The notes: generated from the sequence alone by a model not told the origin. A stretch of 64,000 bases of DNA from CAIWHR01 sp963734575 (GCA_963734575.1 CAVTHT010000011.1:62001-126000), one strand, 5' to 3'. Counted from the first letter of the stretch, positions 9,442 to 18,182 are shown. Translations and numbers: made by a program.

Positions 9442-10432
9442 ATGTACGCAAAACGCATCGCCGCGATCGCGGCCGCGGCGCTCGCCCTCGTCGCCGCGCC
9501 GGCTTTCGGACAGGCCAAGGAAAAGGTCACCCTGCTGCTCAACTGGTACGTGTACAGCGAGCACGCGCCGTTCTTCCTCGGCAAGGAGCGTGGCTACTTC
9601 GACCAGGAAGGCCTCGACCTCGACATCCAGGAAGGACGCGGCTCGGGCGTCACGGTGCAGGCCGTGGCAGCGGGAACGGCGACGTTCGGCTATGCCGACG
9701 TGCCGACGATGATCAAGGCGGCGTCGAAGGGCGCGCCGGTCACGGCGGTCGGCGTCGCGCTGCAGACCTCGGCGATGTCGGTGATGGGCTTCGCCGACAA
9801 GAACATCCGCAAGCCGGAGGACATCAAGGGCAAGACGGTCGCGGTCACGCCCGGCGATTCGATGTCGCAGATCTGGCCGCTGTTCCTCAAGAAGACCGGC
9901 CTCAAGGAAACGGACTTCAAGACGGTCGCGGGCGACGCGCAGACCAAGCTCAATGCCGTGATGAACAACCAGGCGGATCTGCTGCTCGGTTACGTCATGG
10001 ACCAGGCCATCAAGCTGCAGGACGCGGGCGCACAAGCCCGTGTACCCGATCCGCTTCGCCGACTACGGCGTGAACATGGTGAGCTCGGGCATCATCGTGC
10101 AGAAGGACTTCCTGAAGAACAAGCCGGACGTCGTGAAGCGCTTCATGCGTGCGGCGACGCGCTCGCTCGAGGAAGCGGCGAAGAATCCGGACGCCGCCGT
10201 GGATGCGATGCTGAAGGCGAATCCGAAATCGGGGGTGAAGGACACCGCGGTGATCGGAATGAAGAACACCGCCGCGCTCTACAAGGGCCCGGACAATCCG
10301 AACGACCGGCCCTTCCGCGTCGGCGCGAAGAACATGACGGAGACGCTCGCGCTGCTGGTCGAGTACGGCGGTCTCGACAAGGCTTCTGCCGGCAAGGCCG
10401 AGGACTACTACACCAACGCGTACCTGCCGTAG
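9442..10432 (+). CDS. ABC transporter periplasmic substrate-binding protein, NMT1/SsuA-like (one frameshift)
   Basis: Periplasmic solute receptor of the importer. A signal peptide covers about residues 1-23 (AAALALVAAPAFGQA). The family block VTLLLNWYVYSEHAPFFLGK is typical of NMT1/THI5-like receptors, followed by EGRGSGVTVQAVAAGTATFGYAD and KGKTVAVTPGDS. One extra base near 10031 breaks the frame before PVYPIRFADYGVNM; the remainder ends YYTNAYLP. About 329 residues once corrected. A strong GGAGG site precedes the start. The LLLNWY opening resembles receptors for pyrimidine-like ligands, but this is too weak to assign a ligand. Confidence 0.88.
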
Positions 10433-10482
10433 CACCGGCGACGGGTGCGCCGCCGGCGCATCCGTCGCGTTTGCCGCTGCTC

Positions 10483-11281
10483 ATGAATCCCGTGCCGGGG
10501 CGGGCAGGCCGCCCGCTCATCCGCGTCGATCACGTCGCGAAGACGTACCGCACGGCCGACGGACCCGTCGAGTCGCTGAAGCCGCTCGACTTCGCGATCG
10601 GCGAAGGCGAGTTCATGAGCATCGTCGGGCCGTCGGGGTGCGGGAAGTCGACCCTGCTGAAGATGGTCGCCGGCCTGCTGTCGACGACGGCGGGAACGAT
10701 CGCCGTCGATGGCAAGGCGGTGAACGGACCGCCCGACAACGTCGGCATCGTGTTCCAGAGCTCCGTCCTGCTGCCATGGCGCAGCGTGCTCGACAACATC
10801 ATGCTGCAGGTCGAGATGCGCCGGCTGCCGCGCGAGCGAATACCTGCCGAAGGCACGCGCGCTGATCGACATGGTCGGGCTCGCCGGGTTCGAGAAGAAG
10901 TTTCCCTGGCAGCTCTCGGGCGGCATGCAGCAGCGCGCGTCCATCTGCCGTGCGCTCGTGCACGACCCCGCGGTGCTGCTCATGGACGAGCCTTTCGGCG
11001 CGCTCGACGCCATGACGCGCGAGAAGATGAACCTCGAGCTGCAGCGCATCTGGTCGGAGACCCGCAAGACGGTGCTGTTCATCACCCACAGCATTCCCGA
11101 GTCCGTGTTCCTGTCGGATCGCGTGCTGGTGATGACGGAGCGTCCCGGCTCCATCGCCGCGATCTACGACGTGAAGCTGCCGCGGCCGCGTACCCTCGGC
11201 ATGATGGGAACGCCCGAATTCACGGCGCTCGCGCAGACGATCCGCGCCCACTTCTACTCGCAGGGCACGCTCGACGCCTGA
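10483..11281 (+). CDS. ABC transporter ATP-binding protein, NitT/TauT type (one frameshift)
   Basis: Cytoplasmic ATPase powering the importer. Walker A is GPSGCGKST at about residues 48-56, the Q-loop is in GIVFQSSVLLPWRSVLDN, the signature is LSGGMQQRASICRAL, Walker B is VLLMDEPFGALDAMTREK, and the switch His is in LFITHSIPE. One extra base near 10838 separates the halves (RRLPRE then EYLPKARAL). About 265 residues corrected. It follows the receptor gene by 50 bp and precedes the enolase-superfamily gene by 13 bp, so transporter and enzymes are one transcription unit. Confidence 0.92.
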
Positions 11282-11294
11282 GCGGCGCGCAGCC

Positions 11295-12740
11295 ATGACC
11301 GCCGCACCGACCTTTTCCATTGCGGAGATCCGCTGCCACGAGCGGCCCGTGACGCTGCGCCTGCCGTTCCGCTTCGGCGCGGTGACCGTCACGCACGCAC
11401 CGCAGGCGTTCGTGCGGGCGCGCATCCGCCTCGCCGACGGCCGCGAGGCGTGGGGCATCAGTGCGGAGCTGATGGTCCCGAAGTGGTTCGACAAGACAGC
11501 CTCGCTCACGGAAGCGGCGAGCTTCGACCAGCTGCGCACGTCGCTCGCCGCTGCGGCGAGCGCCTATGCATCCGACACGACGGCGCGTACCGCGTTCGGT
11601 CATTTCGCCGCGCACCATCGCACGCTGCTCGACCATGCCGCGACTCACGGCATGCCGGCACTCGCCGCGGGCTTCGGTCCGGCGGAGATCGACAAGGCGC
11701 TGCTCGACGCCCTCGGGCGTGCGCTCGGCCTGGGCTTCGCGGACCTGATCCGCACCAATGCCGCCGGCATCGCTCCGGCTGCGTTGCTGGCCGAGTTCGG
11801 CGGCTTCGACTTCGATGCCTTCCTGCGCACGCTGCAGCCGCGGGAGTCGGTGGCGGTGCGGCACACGGTCGGCATGCTGGATGCGATCGATGGCGCCCCG
11901 CGTGTGGCGGACGACGGGCTGCCGGAATCCCTGGCCGAGGCAATCACCACCTGCGGCCTGCGCTTCTTCAAGATCAAGCTCGCGGGCGACGTCGCGCAGG
12001 ATGTGCAGCGACTCCACGCGATCGCCGCGGTGCTCGATGCCCATGCCGGCGATTACCGGGTGACGCTCGACGGCAACGAGCAATACGACGACCTCGATCG
12101 CCTCGGCGCACTCTGGGAGGAGGTGCGCGCCGGGCCCGGCCTTGCCGATCTGTGCGCTCGAATCCTGTTCATCGAGCAACCGGTGCATCGCGGCGTTGCG
12201 CTGCAACGCGATCTCGGTCCGCTCGGCACGAGCGTGCCGGTGATCATCGACGAGTCCGATGCGAACCTCGACGCCTTTCCCGCGGCGCGCACGCGCGGCT
12301 ATGCCGGCGTGTCCAGCAAGGCATGCAAGGGGCTGTACAAGTCCCTCGTCAACCGGGCGCGCTGCACGCGCTGGAATGCGGATGCGGGACGCGAGCGGTG
12401 GTTCATGTCCGGCGAGGACCTCACCACCCAGGCGGGACTCGGCGTGCAGCAGGACCTCGCGCTCGCGGCGATCCTCGGTATCGCGCACGTGGAGCGCAAC
12501 GGCCATCACTACGTGAACGGATTCGCCGGGCAGCATGCACCGGAACTGGAGCAGGATGCATTCCTCGCCGCGCACCCGGATCTCTACGAGCGCTCGCACG
12601 GCAGCGTCCGCGTGCGCATCCGCGACGGCACCGTGCATCTCGCGTCGCTGCGCGGCCCGGGATTCGCCTCCGGCGCGCAGCCGGACTGGTCATCGCTCGC
12701 GCCGCTCGCCACGCCAACTTCCGAACTGCAAAGGACCTGA
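11295..12740 (+). CDS. Enolase-superfamily enzyme, muconate-lactonizing-like subgroup, unknown substrate
   Basis: Intact protein of 481 residues. The C-terminal barrel shows enolase-superfamily catalytic positions: a KxK pair (Lys226, Lys228 in FFKIKLAG), metal ligands Asp259 (LDGNEQYDD), Glu294 (FIEQP) and Asp319/Glu320 (IIDESDA), and a further Lys342 (SSKACKG). A KxK on strand two with a Lys on strand six is the muconate-lactonizing/epimerase/OSBS pattern, so the reaction probably starts by removing a proton alpha to a carboxylate. The N-terminal region is longer than usual for the superfamily, with an Ala-rich helical insert at about residues 75-130. It is cotranscribed with transporter and dehydrogenase genes, so a catabolic acid racemase, cycloisomerase or dehydratase is likely. 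Substrate unknown. Confidence 0.75.
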   Translation: MTAAPTFSIAEIRCHERPVTLRLPFRFGAVTVTHAPQAFVRARIRLADGREAWGISAELMVPKWFDKTASLTEAASFDQLRTSLAAAASAYASDTTARTAFGHFAAHHRTLLDHAATHGMPALAAGFGPAEIDKALLDALGRALGLGFADLIRTNAAGIAPAALLAEFGGFDFDAFLRTLQPRESVAVRHTVGMLDAIDGAPRVADDGLPESLAEAITTCGLRFFKIKLAGDVAQDVQRLHAIAAVLDAHAGDYRVTLDGNEQYDDLDRLGALWEEVRAGPGLADLCARILFIEQPVHRGVALQRDLGPLGTSVPVIIDESDANLDAFPAARTRGYAGVSSKACKGLYKSLVNRARCTRWNADAGRERWFMSGEDLTTQAGLGVQQDLALAAILGIAHVERNGHHYVNGFAGQHAPELEQDAFLAAHPDLYERSHGSVRVRIRDGTVHLASLRGPGFASGAQPDWSSLAPLATPTSELQRT

Positions 12741-12796
12741 AGCCATGCGAGGCCTTCTCCGCATCGGCGGCGCACGGCGCTGGGCATCAAGGCCGA

Positions 12797-13699
12797 ATGA
12801 CGCGCACCTCGCCACAACTCGCGCTGATCGGCCTCGGACTCGTCGGCGAATCCGTCGCCGTGCGGCTCGTCGCCGCCGGCTACGCCGTAGCAGGCTGGGA
12901 CCGCGCGGAGGATCGCCGGAGGTTGATGGGCGCGCGCGGCATCGCCGTGGCTGCATCGGCTGCGGCGGCCGTGCGCAGCGCGCCGTTCGTGCTGCTCGCG
13001 CTGCCGGACACGCCGGCGCTCGATGCGGTGCTGCACGAGATCCTGCCCGCGTTGAAGCGCGGCGTGGTCGTGATCGATCTCGGCACCGATGACCCCGCCG
13101 TCGTCAGCGACCACGCCGCCATGCTGGCCAGGCGCGGCATCGCGCTCGTCGATGCGCCGCTCTCCGGCTCGAGCGAGCAGATCCGCGCCGGTGCCGCCGT
13201 GGCCGTGGTCGGCGGCGACAAGACGGCGTGGGACGCGGCCGCGCGCATCGTGGCCGCGATCGCACCGCAGGCGTTCCATCTCGGGCCCTCCGGCAGCGGC
13301 AGCCGCGCCAAGCTCGCAACGAACCTGCTGCTCGGCCTCAATCGCGCGGCACTCGCGGAATCGCTCGTGTTCGCGCAGGCGCTCGGCCTCGATCCGGCGC
13401 GGTTCCTCGACGTGGTGCGCGCGAGTCCCGCGTACTCGCGGGCGGTGGACGCGAAAGGCGCCAAGATGCTTGCCAGCGATTACTCGCCACAGTCGCGCAT
13501 CCGCCAGCATCGCAAGGACCTCGCGCTGATGCTCGAGGCTGCCACCGCCGCGCATTGCGCGCTCCCGCTCACCCGTACGCACGCGGCGCTGCTCGACGCC
13601 GCGATCGAAACAGGTGACGGCGATCTCGACAACGCCGCCATCATCGAAACGATCCGTCGCTGGCCGGTCACGCCGGCGGCCCCGAACCAGGAGTCCTGA
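12797..13699 (+). CDS. NAD(P)-dependent oxidoreductase, 3-hydroxyisobutyrate dehydrogenase family
   Basis: Beta-hydroxyacid dehydrogenase of 300 residues, intact. The N-terminal Rossmann motif is LIGLGLVGESVAVRL (residues 8-22), the second domain opens with the conserved substrate-binding block DAPLSGSSEQIRAG, and the catalytic Lys is in KLATNLLLGLNRAALAES. The family oxidises 3-hydroxy acids such as 3-hydroxyisobutyrate, tartronate semialdehyde or sugar acids. It starts 56 bp after the enolase gene and abuts the next gene, whose GTG begins at the base after its stop. Its role is presumably to oxidise a hydroxy-acid intermediate of this operon; the true substrate is unknown. Confidence 0.82.
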   Translation: MTRTSPQLALIGLGLVGESVAVRLVAAGYAVAGWDRAEDRRRLMGARGIAVAASAAAAVRSAPFVLLALPDTPALDAVLHEILPALKRGVVVIDLGTDDPAVVSDHAAMLARRGIALVDAPLSGSSEQIRAGAAVAVVGGDKTAWDAAARIVAAIAPQAFHLGPSGSGSRAKLATNLLLGLNRAALAESLVFAQALGLDPARFLDVVRASPAYSRAVDAKGAKMLASDYSPQSRIRQHRKDLALMLEAATAAHCALPLTRTHAALLDAAIETGDGDLDNAAIIETIRRWPVTPAAPNQES

Positions 13700-14863
13700 G
13701 TGGAAACCCTACGCCTCGGCATCATCATGAACGGCGTCACCGGTCGCATGGGCACCAACCAGCATCTCGTCCGCTCCATCTGCGCGATCCGGGCGCAGGG
13801 CGGCGTGCGTCTCGCCGATGGCCGGCGCGTGCTGCCCGACCCGATCCTCGTCGGACGCAACGGCGCGAAGCTGGAAGCGCTCGCCCGCGCGCATGGCGTG
13901 GAGCGCTGGACCACCGATCTCGCCGGCGCGCTCGCCAATCGCGACGACATCCTCTACTTCGACTCGGCGTCGACCGGATTGCGGCCGCAGCTCATCAAGC
14001 AGGCCATTGCGGCCGGCAAGCACGTCTACACCGAAAAGCCCGTCGCCCCCACGCTCGAGCAGGCGCTCGACATCTATCGTGCCGCCAAGGCGGCTGGCGT
14101 AAAGCACGGCGTGGTGCAGGACAAGCTGTGGCTGCCGGGCCTTCTCAAGCTCAAGCTCCTCGTCGATTCCGGCTTCTTCGGCCGCATCCTCTCGGTGCGC
14201 GGCGAGTTCGGCTACTGGGTGTTCGAAGGCGACTGGCAGGAGGCGCAGCGGCCGTCGTGGAACTACCGCAAGGAGGACGATGGCGGCATCATCATCGACA
14301 TGCTGTGCCACTGGCGCTACGTGCTCGACAACCTGTTCGGCGAAGTGAAGAGCGTGTCGTGCCTCGGCGCCACGCACATCCCGCAGCGCTGGGACGAGAA
14401 CGGTCGCGAGTACGCCGCCACCGCGGACGACGCGGCGTACGCCACGTTCGAGCTCGGCGAGGACCGCGCCCGGCCGATCGTCGCCCAGATCAACAGCTCC
14501 TGGACCACGCGCGTGCGCCGCGACGACCTCGTGACGTTCCACGTCGACGGCACGCTGGGGTCGGCGGTCGCCGGGCTCACCGACTGCTGGACGCAGGCGC
14601 GCGCCAACACGCCGAAGCCGGTATGGAACCCCGACGTGCCGCAGACGATCGACTTCTTCGACACCTGGCAGAAGATGCCCGCCAATCGCGTGTACGAGAA
14701 CGCGTTCAAGGTCGAGTGGGAGCTCTTCATCCGGCACCTTTTCGACGACACGCCGTTTCGCTGGGATCTCCTGGAAGGCGCGAAAGGTGTGCAGCTCGCC
14801 GAGCTGGGCCTCGAAAGCTGGCGCGAGCGCCGCTGGATCGACGTGCCGCCGCTTGCACGCTGA
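13700..14863 (+). CDS. Gfo/Idh/MocA-family oxidoreductase
   Basis: NAD(P)-dependent sugar or polyol dehydrogenase of the Gfo/Idh/MocA family, 387 residues, intact; GTG start directly at the stop of the preceding gene. The nucleotide-binding domain contains GIIMNGVTGRMGTNQHL, and the family EKP motif lies in KHVYTEKPVAPTLEQAL with its catalytic Lys. The C-terminal domain holds GGIIIDMLCHWRYVLDNLFG, with the His typical of the active site. It oxidises a sugar or inositol-like hydroxyl in relatives. Together with the DUF993 and isomerase genes that follow it forms a three-gene set that I recall also from actinobacterial genomes, without an assigned pathway. Confidence 0.88.
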   Translation: METLRLGIIMNGVTGRMGTNQHLVRSICAIRAQGGVRLADGRRVLPDPILVGRNGAKLEALARAHGVERWTTDLAGALANRDDILYFDSASTGLRPQLIKQAIAAGKHVYTEKPVAPTLEQALDIYRAAKAAGVKHGVVQDKLWLPGLLKLKLLVDSGFFGRILSVRGEFGYWVFEGDWQEAQRPSWNYRKEDDGGIIIDMLCHWRYVLDNLFGEVKSVSCLGATHIPQRWDENGREYAATADDAAYATFELGEDRARPIVAQINSSWTTRVRRDDLVTFHVDGTLGSAVAGLTDCWTQARANTPKPVWNPDVPQTIDFFDTWQKMPANRVYENAFKVEWELFIRHLFDDTPFRWDLLEGAKGVQLAELGLESWRERRWIDVPPLAR

Positions 14864-14876
14864 GGAGCATGACGTG

Positions 14877-16049
14877 ATGCCGACGATCGATCTCCCGCGC
14901 GCGGATGGAACCGTGCACCGCTACACGCTGCGCGAGCGGCGCACGTGGCCCACGCCCGCACCCGCGGCGACCCGCAACCGGGTCGCCTATGCGGCCGCGC
15001 ACGTGGTCGCGGATCCGCTTGCCGCGCGCGATCCATGGGTGGCGTCGCCCGTGGACTGGGATGCGACCCTCGCCTTCCGCGAGCACCTGTGGTCGCTCGG
15101 CTTCGGCGTCGCCGAGGCGATGGACACCGCGCAGCGGGGCATGGGCCTCGACTGGCCGACGTCGCTCGAGCTCATCGACCGGTCGCTGAAGCTCGCGCAC
15201 TCGCGGCCTGGCGCCGTGATCGCGTGCGGTGCCGGCACCGACCACGTCGAGCCGCGAGCGACCCTCACGCTGGACGACGTGATCGCCGCGTATCGCCTGC
15301 AATGCGAGGCGATCGAAAGCCGCGGCGGCCGCATCATCCTGATGGCGAGTCGCGCTCTCGCAGCGTGCGCAAGGTCCCCGGACGATTACGCGCACGTGTA
15401 CGGCACGATCCTCTCCGAGGTGCGCGAGCCCGTGATCCTGCACTGGCTGGGCGACATGTTCGACCCGGCGCTCAGCGGCTACTGGGGGCACGCCGACGTC
15501 GAGCGCGCCATGGACGTCTGTCTCGCGATCCTGCGCGAGCACGCGAAGAAGGTCGACGGCATCAAGATCTCGCTCCTCGACCAGCACAAGGAAATCGCCA
15601 TGCGCCGCCGCCTCCCCGCGGGCGTGCGCATGTACACCGGCGACGACTTCCATTTCGCGGATCTCATCGCGGGCGATACGCAAGGGCATTCCGATGCGCT
15701 GCTCGGCATCTTCGATCCGATCGCGCCGGCCGCGGCGGCAGCGCTCGATGCCCTGGCGCGCGGCGATGCGGCCGGGTTCCACGCGATCCTCGGACCGACG
15801 GTGCCGCTGTCACGCCACGTGTTCAAGGCGCCGACGCGCTTCTACAAGACGGGCGTCGTGTTCCTCGCCTGGCTCAATGGCCACCAGCGCCACTTCGTCA
15901 TGGTGGGAGGACAGCAGAGCGCGCGCAGCCTGCTGCACTTCGTCGAGCTGTTCGAGCTCGCCGATGCAGCGGGCCTGCTGCTCGATCCCGCGCTCGCCGT
16001 GGGGCGCATGCGCACGCTCCTCGCGCTGCACGGCGTCGACGTGCGCTGA
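14877..16049 (+). CDS. DUF993-family protein (TIM-barrel, dihydrodipicolinate-synthase-like)
   Basis: Intact protein of 390 residues, start ATG 14877 (a GTG is the codon before). Sequence landmarks are the opening LPRADGTVHRYTLRERRTWP, then AAHVVADPLAARDPWVA, DWDATLAFREHLWSLGFGVAEAMDTAQ, CGAGTDHVEP, and WLGDMFDPALSGYWG, which I recognise as the DUF993 pattern. The region VDGIKISLLDQHKEI, with a Lys at a strand end, is what a class I aldolase barrel would show for its Schiff-base Lys, but that is inference. Genes of this family repeatedly neighbour Gfo/Idh oxidoreductases and sugar isomerases, as here. Likely an aldolase or lyase acting on the keto-sugar product of the neighbouring dehydrogenase. 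Confidence 0.75.
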   Translation: MPTIDLPRADGTVHRYTLRERRTWPTPAPAATRNRVAYAAAHVVADPLAARDPWVASPVDWDATLAFREHLWSLGFGVAEAMDTAQRGMGLDWPTSLELIDRSLKLAHSRPGAVIACGAGTDHVEPRATLTLDDVIAAYRLQCEAIESRGGRIILMASRALAACARSPDDYAHVYGTILSEVREPVILHWLGDMFDPALSGYWGHADVERAMDVCLAILREHAKKVDGIKISLLDQHKEIAMRRRLPAGVRMYTGDDFHFADLIAGDTQGHSDALLGIFDPIAPAAAAALDALARGDAAGFHAILGPTVPLSRHVFKAPTRFYKTGVVFLAWLNGHQRHFVMVGGQQSARSLLHFVELFELADAAGLLLDPALAVGRMRTLLALHGVDVR

Positions 16050-16068
16050 TCCATTACCCAGGTTCCCC

Positions 16069-16928
16069 ATGTCCTCTCCGCGTTCCGAGCTCCTGTCCAT
16101 CAACACCGCCACGGTGCGTGCGCAGTGGAACCTGCTGCGAGATCATCGACGGCTGTGCGCGCCACGGCATCCGCATGATCTCGCCGTGGCGCGACCAGGT
16201 CGCCGCCGTGGGGCTCAAGGCGGCCGCGCAACGCATCCGCGACCAGGGCCTCGCGTCTGTCGGGCTACTGTCGCGGAGGCATGTTTCCCGCGATCGATCG
16301 CGCCGGACGCAAGGCCGCGCTCGACGACAACCGCCGTGCCGTGGACGAGGCGCTCACGCTCGGGGCACCATGCCTCGTGCTCGTCGTCGGCGGCCTGCCG
16401 AAGGATGGCGACGGACGCATCGCATCGAAGGACCTCGCCGGCGCGCGCGAGATGGTGCGCGACGGCATCGGCGACCTCCTCGACTACGCGCGCTCGTCCG
16501 GCCTGCCGCTCGCGATCGAGCCTTTGCACCCGATGTACGCGGCCGATCGTGCCTGCGTGAACACGATGGCGCACGCCAACGATCTCTGCGACGAGCTCGG
16601 TGCGGGCCTCGGCATCGCCGTGGACGTCTATCACGTCTGGTGGGATCCGCAGTTGAGGCGCGAGATCGAGCGCGCGGGCGCCGCCACGCCGTCGCGCCTC
16701 CTCGCGTATCACATCTGCGACTGGCTGGTGCCGACGACCGATCTGCTGCTCGACCGCGGCATGATGGGCGACGGCGTGATCGACCTTCCGCTCATCCGTT
16801 CCTGGATGGAGGAAGCGGGCTACCGCGGCGCGCACGAGGTCGAGATCTTCTCCGCCAGCAACTGGTGGAAGCGCGATCCCGACGAGGTGCTCCTCACCTG
16901 CCAGTTCCGCCACGCCGAAGTGACCTGA
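16069..16928 (+). CDS. Sugar phosphate isomerase/epimerase-like TIM-barrel protein (two frameshifts)
   Basis: AP-endonuclease-2/xylose-isomerase-like TIM-barrel enzyme of about 286 residues after correction. It begins SELLSINTATVRAQWNL, continues (after a break near 16138) with EIIDGCARHGIRMISPWRDQ and (after a break near 16256) with GYCRGGMFPA. Metal-site candidates are Glu in LAIEPLHPMY, Asp/His in AVDVYHVWWDPQL, His-Asp in YHICDW, and Glu in HEVEIFSASNWW, the usual acid/His set of the family. Last gene of the catabolic block, 19 bp after the DUF993 gene. It probably isomerises or epimerises a keto-sugar intermediate. Confidence 0.82.
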
Positions 16929-16974
16929 CGCCGGAGGGGTTGCGCGGACGCCGGCGCGCCCCCATTTGCGCGCC

Positions 16975-17988
16975 ATGGGAGCCTTCGACGCGCAACTCCG
17001 CTTCGTGCTCGGCGAGAGCGCAGCGCCACAACCCGCTGCACCGGGGCCGGACGACGGCCCGCTGCTCGACGCCTACTCCGCAGCCGTCGTCGCCGCCACC
17101 GAGCGCGTCGCACCGGCGGTAGTGCATCTCGAGATCGAGAGCAGCGGCAACGCACGGCATGGCACCGGTTCCGGCTTCGCGTTCACGCCGGATGGCCTGC
17201 TGCTCACCAACAGTCACGTGGTGCATCAGGCGCGCCGCATCCGCGCGACGTTCGCCGACGGCCTCTCGCGCGATGCCGATCTCATCGGCGAGGATCCGGA
17301 TAGCGACATCGCCGTGATCCGCATCGGCGCGAGCGGCCTCAATGCGGTGACGCTGGGCTCGTCGCGCGACGTGCGCGTCGGCCAGCTCGCGATCGCCATC
17401 GGCAATCCGTTCGGCTTCCAGCACACCGTCACGGCCGGCGTGATCAGTGCACTGGGCCGCAGCCTGCGCACGCAGAGCGGCCGGCTGATCGACGACGTCC
17501 TGCAGACCGACGCCTCCCTCAACCCCGGCAACTCGGGTGGACCCCTGGTCGATTCGTCGGGGCGCGTCATCGGCGTCAACACCGCGATCATTCCCATGGC
17601 GCAGGGCATCTGCTTCGCGACGGCGATCGACACCGTGAAGTGGGTCGTGCTGCAGCTCCTGCGCGACGGCAAGGTGCGGCGTGGTTACCTCGGCATCGCG
17701 GGCGCGAACGTGCCCTTGCCGCGGCGCATCGCGCGGCACTTCGCGCTCGAGCAGTCGCGCGCACTGCGCGTCGAGTCCGCCGATCGCGATGGCCCGGCCG
17801 CGCAGGGTGGAGTCGCAACCGGCGACGTCATCGTGGCGTTCGAAGGCACGCCGGTGGCGGGGATCGACGATCTCCACCGCCTCCTCACGGCCGAGCGCAT
17901 CGGCCGGCCATGCCGGTTGTCGGTGCTTCGCGGCACCGTGCGTCACGAGCTTTCGGTCGTTCCCGCGGAAGCGCAACGGCGGCGCTGA
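16975..17988 (+). CDS. HtrA/Deg-like trypsin-family serine protease with PDZ domain
   Basis: Serine protease of 337 residues, intact. The triad is visible: His in LLTNSHVVHQ, Asp in DPDSDIAVIRIG, Ser in LNPGNSGGPLVDSSG. One C-terminal PDZ domain follows (GYLGIAGANVPL to the end, with GVATGDVIVAFEGTPVAG). There is no signal peptide or membrane anchor at the N-terminus (MGAFDAQLRFVLGES), so unlike DegP it may act in the cytoplasm, unless the true start is elsewhere; TTG 16966 adds only three residues. It stands alone, 46 bp after the catabolic operon and upstream of the chromate-type leader at 18075. Likely protein quality control. Confidence 0.85.
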   Translation: MGAFDAQLRFVLGESAAPQPAAPGPDDGPLLDAYSAAVVAATERVAPAVVHLEIESSGNARHGTGSGFAFTPDGLLLTNSHVVHQARRIRATFADGLSRDADLIGEDPDSDIAVIRIGASGLNAVTLGSSRDVRVGQLAIAIGNPFGFQHTVTAGVISALGRSLRTQSGRLIDDVLQTDASLNPGNSGGPLVDSSGRVIGVNTAIIPMAQGICFATAIDTVKWVVLQLLRDGKVRRGYLGIAGANVPLPRRIARHFALEQSRALRVESADRDGPAAQGGVATGDVIVAFEGTPVAGIDDLHRLLTAERIGRPCRLSVLRGTVRHELSVVPAEAQRRR

Positions 17989-18051
17989 CGACGCGGCGCA
18001 GAAAGCGTCCGATCCGCTGCGCACCGCGGTGCTTCTCGCTTTCTCCTCGCC

Positions 18052-18080
18052 TTGAAGTGCCACGGCCCCGCGCCTATACT
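18052..18080 (+). promoter_or_regulatory. Sigma-70 promoter driving the ChrB-domain gene leader
   Basis: -35 TTGAAG (18052-18057) and -10 TATACT (18075-18080) are separated by 17 bp. The predicted transcript starts near 18087, leaving a leader of about 270 nt before the ChrB-domain start. The -10 box aligns with CATACT (29539-29544, minus strand) upstream of the chrA leader. Confidence 0.6.
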
Positions 18081-18086
18081 GGATGG

Positions 18087-18182
18087 GCGGGGATGTAGGC
18101 AGACTCCCCGCTTCCCCAGACGCTCCGCGTCCAAGCTCTGCCCTTCCTCCCGGGCACATTGCCCGAAGAAGGGTTTGGCATG
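18087..18182 (+). ncRNA. Candidate structured leader RNA upstream of the ChrB-domain gene, copy A
   Basis: The leader shares ordered blocks with the chrA leader at 29459-29532: GGCAGACTC (18098-18106), AGCTCTG (18134-18140), a hairpin, AAGAAGGG, and ATGACNGCNTGGACNGC. Visible structure: hairpin GCGGGGA/TCCCCGC (18087-18093 with 18105-18111); hairpin CGGGCA/TGCCCG (18151-18156 with 18160-18165); and CCCTTC (18141-18146) able to pair with the Shine-Dalgarno GAAGGG (18168-18173), which would hide it. In copy B the equivalent hairpin is TTGGC/GCCAA, a different sequence with kept pairing. A 'chrB' RNA motif exists in the literature as far as I recall; I cannot check whether this is a member. Confidence 0.5.
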
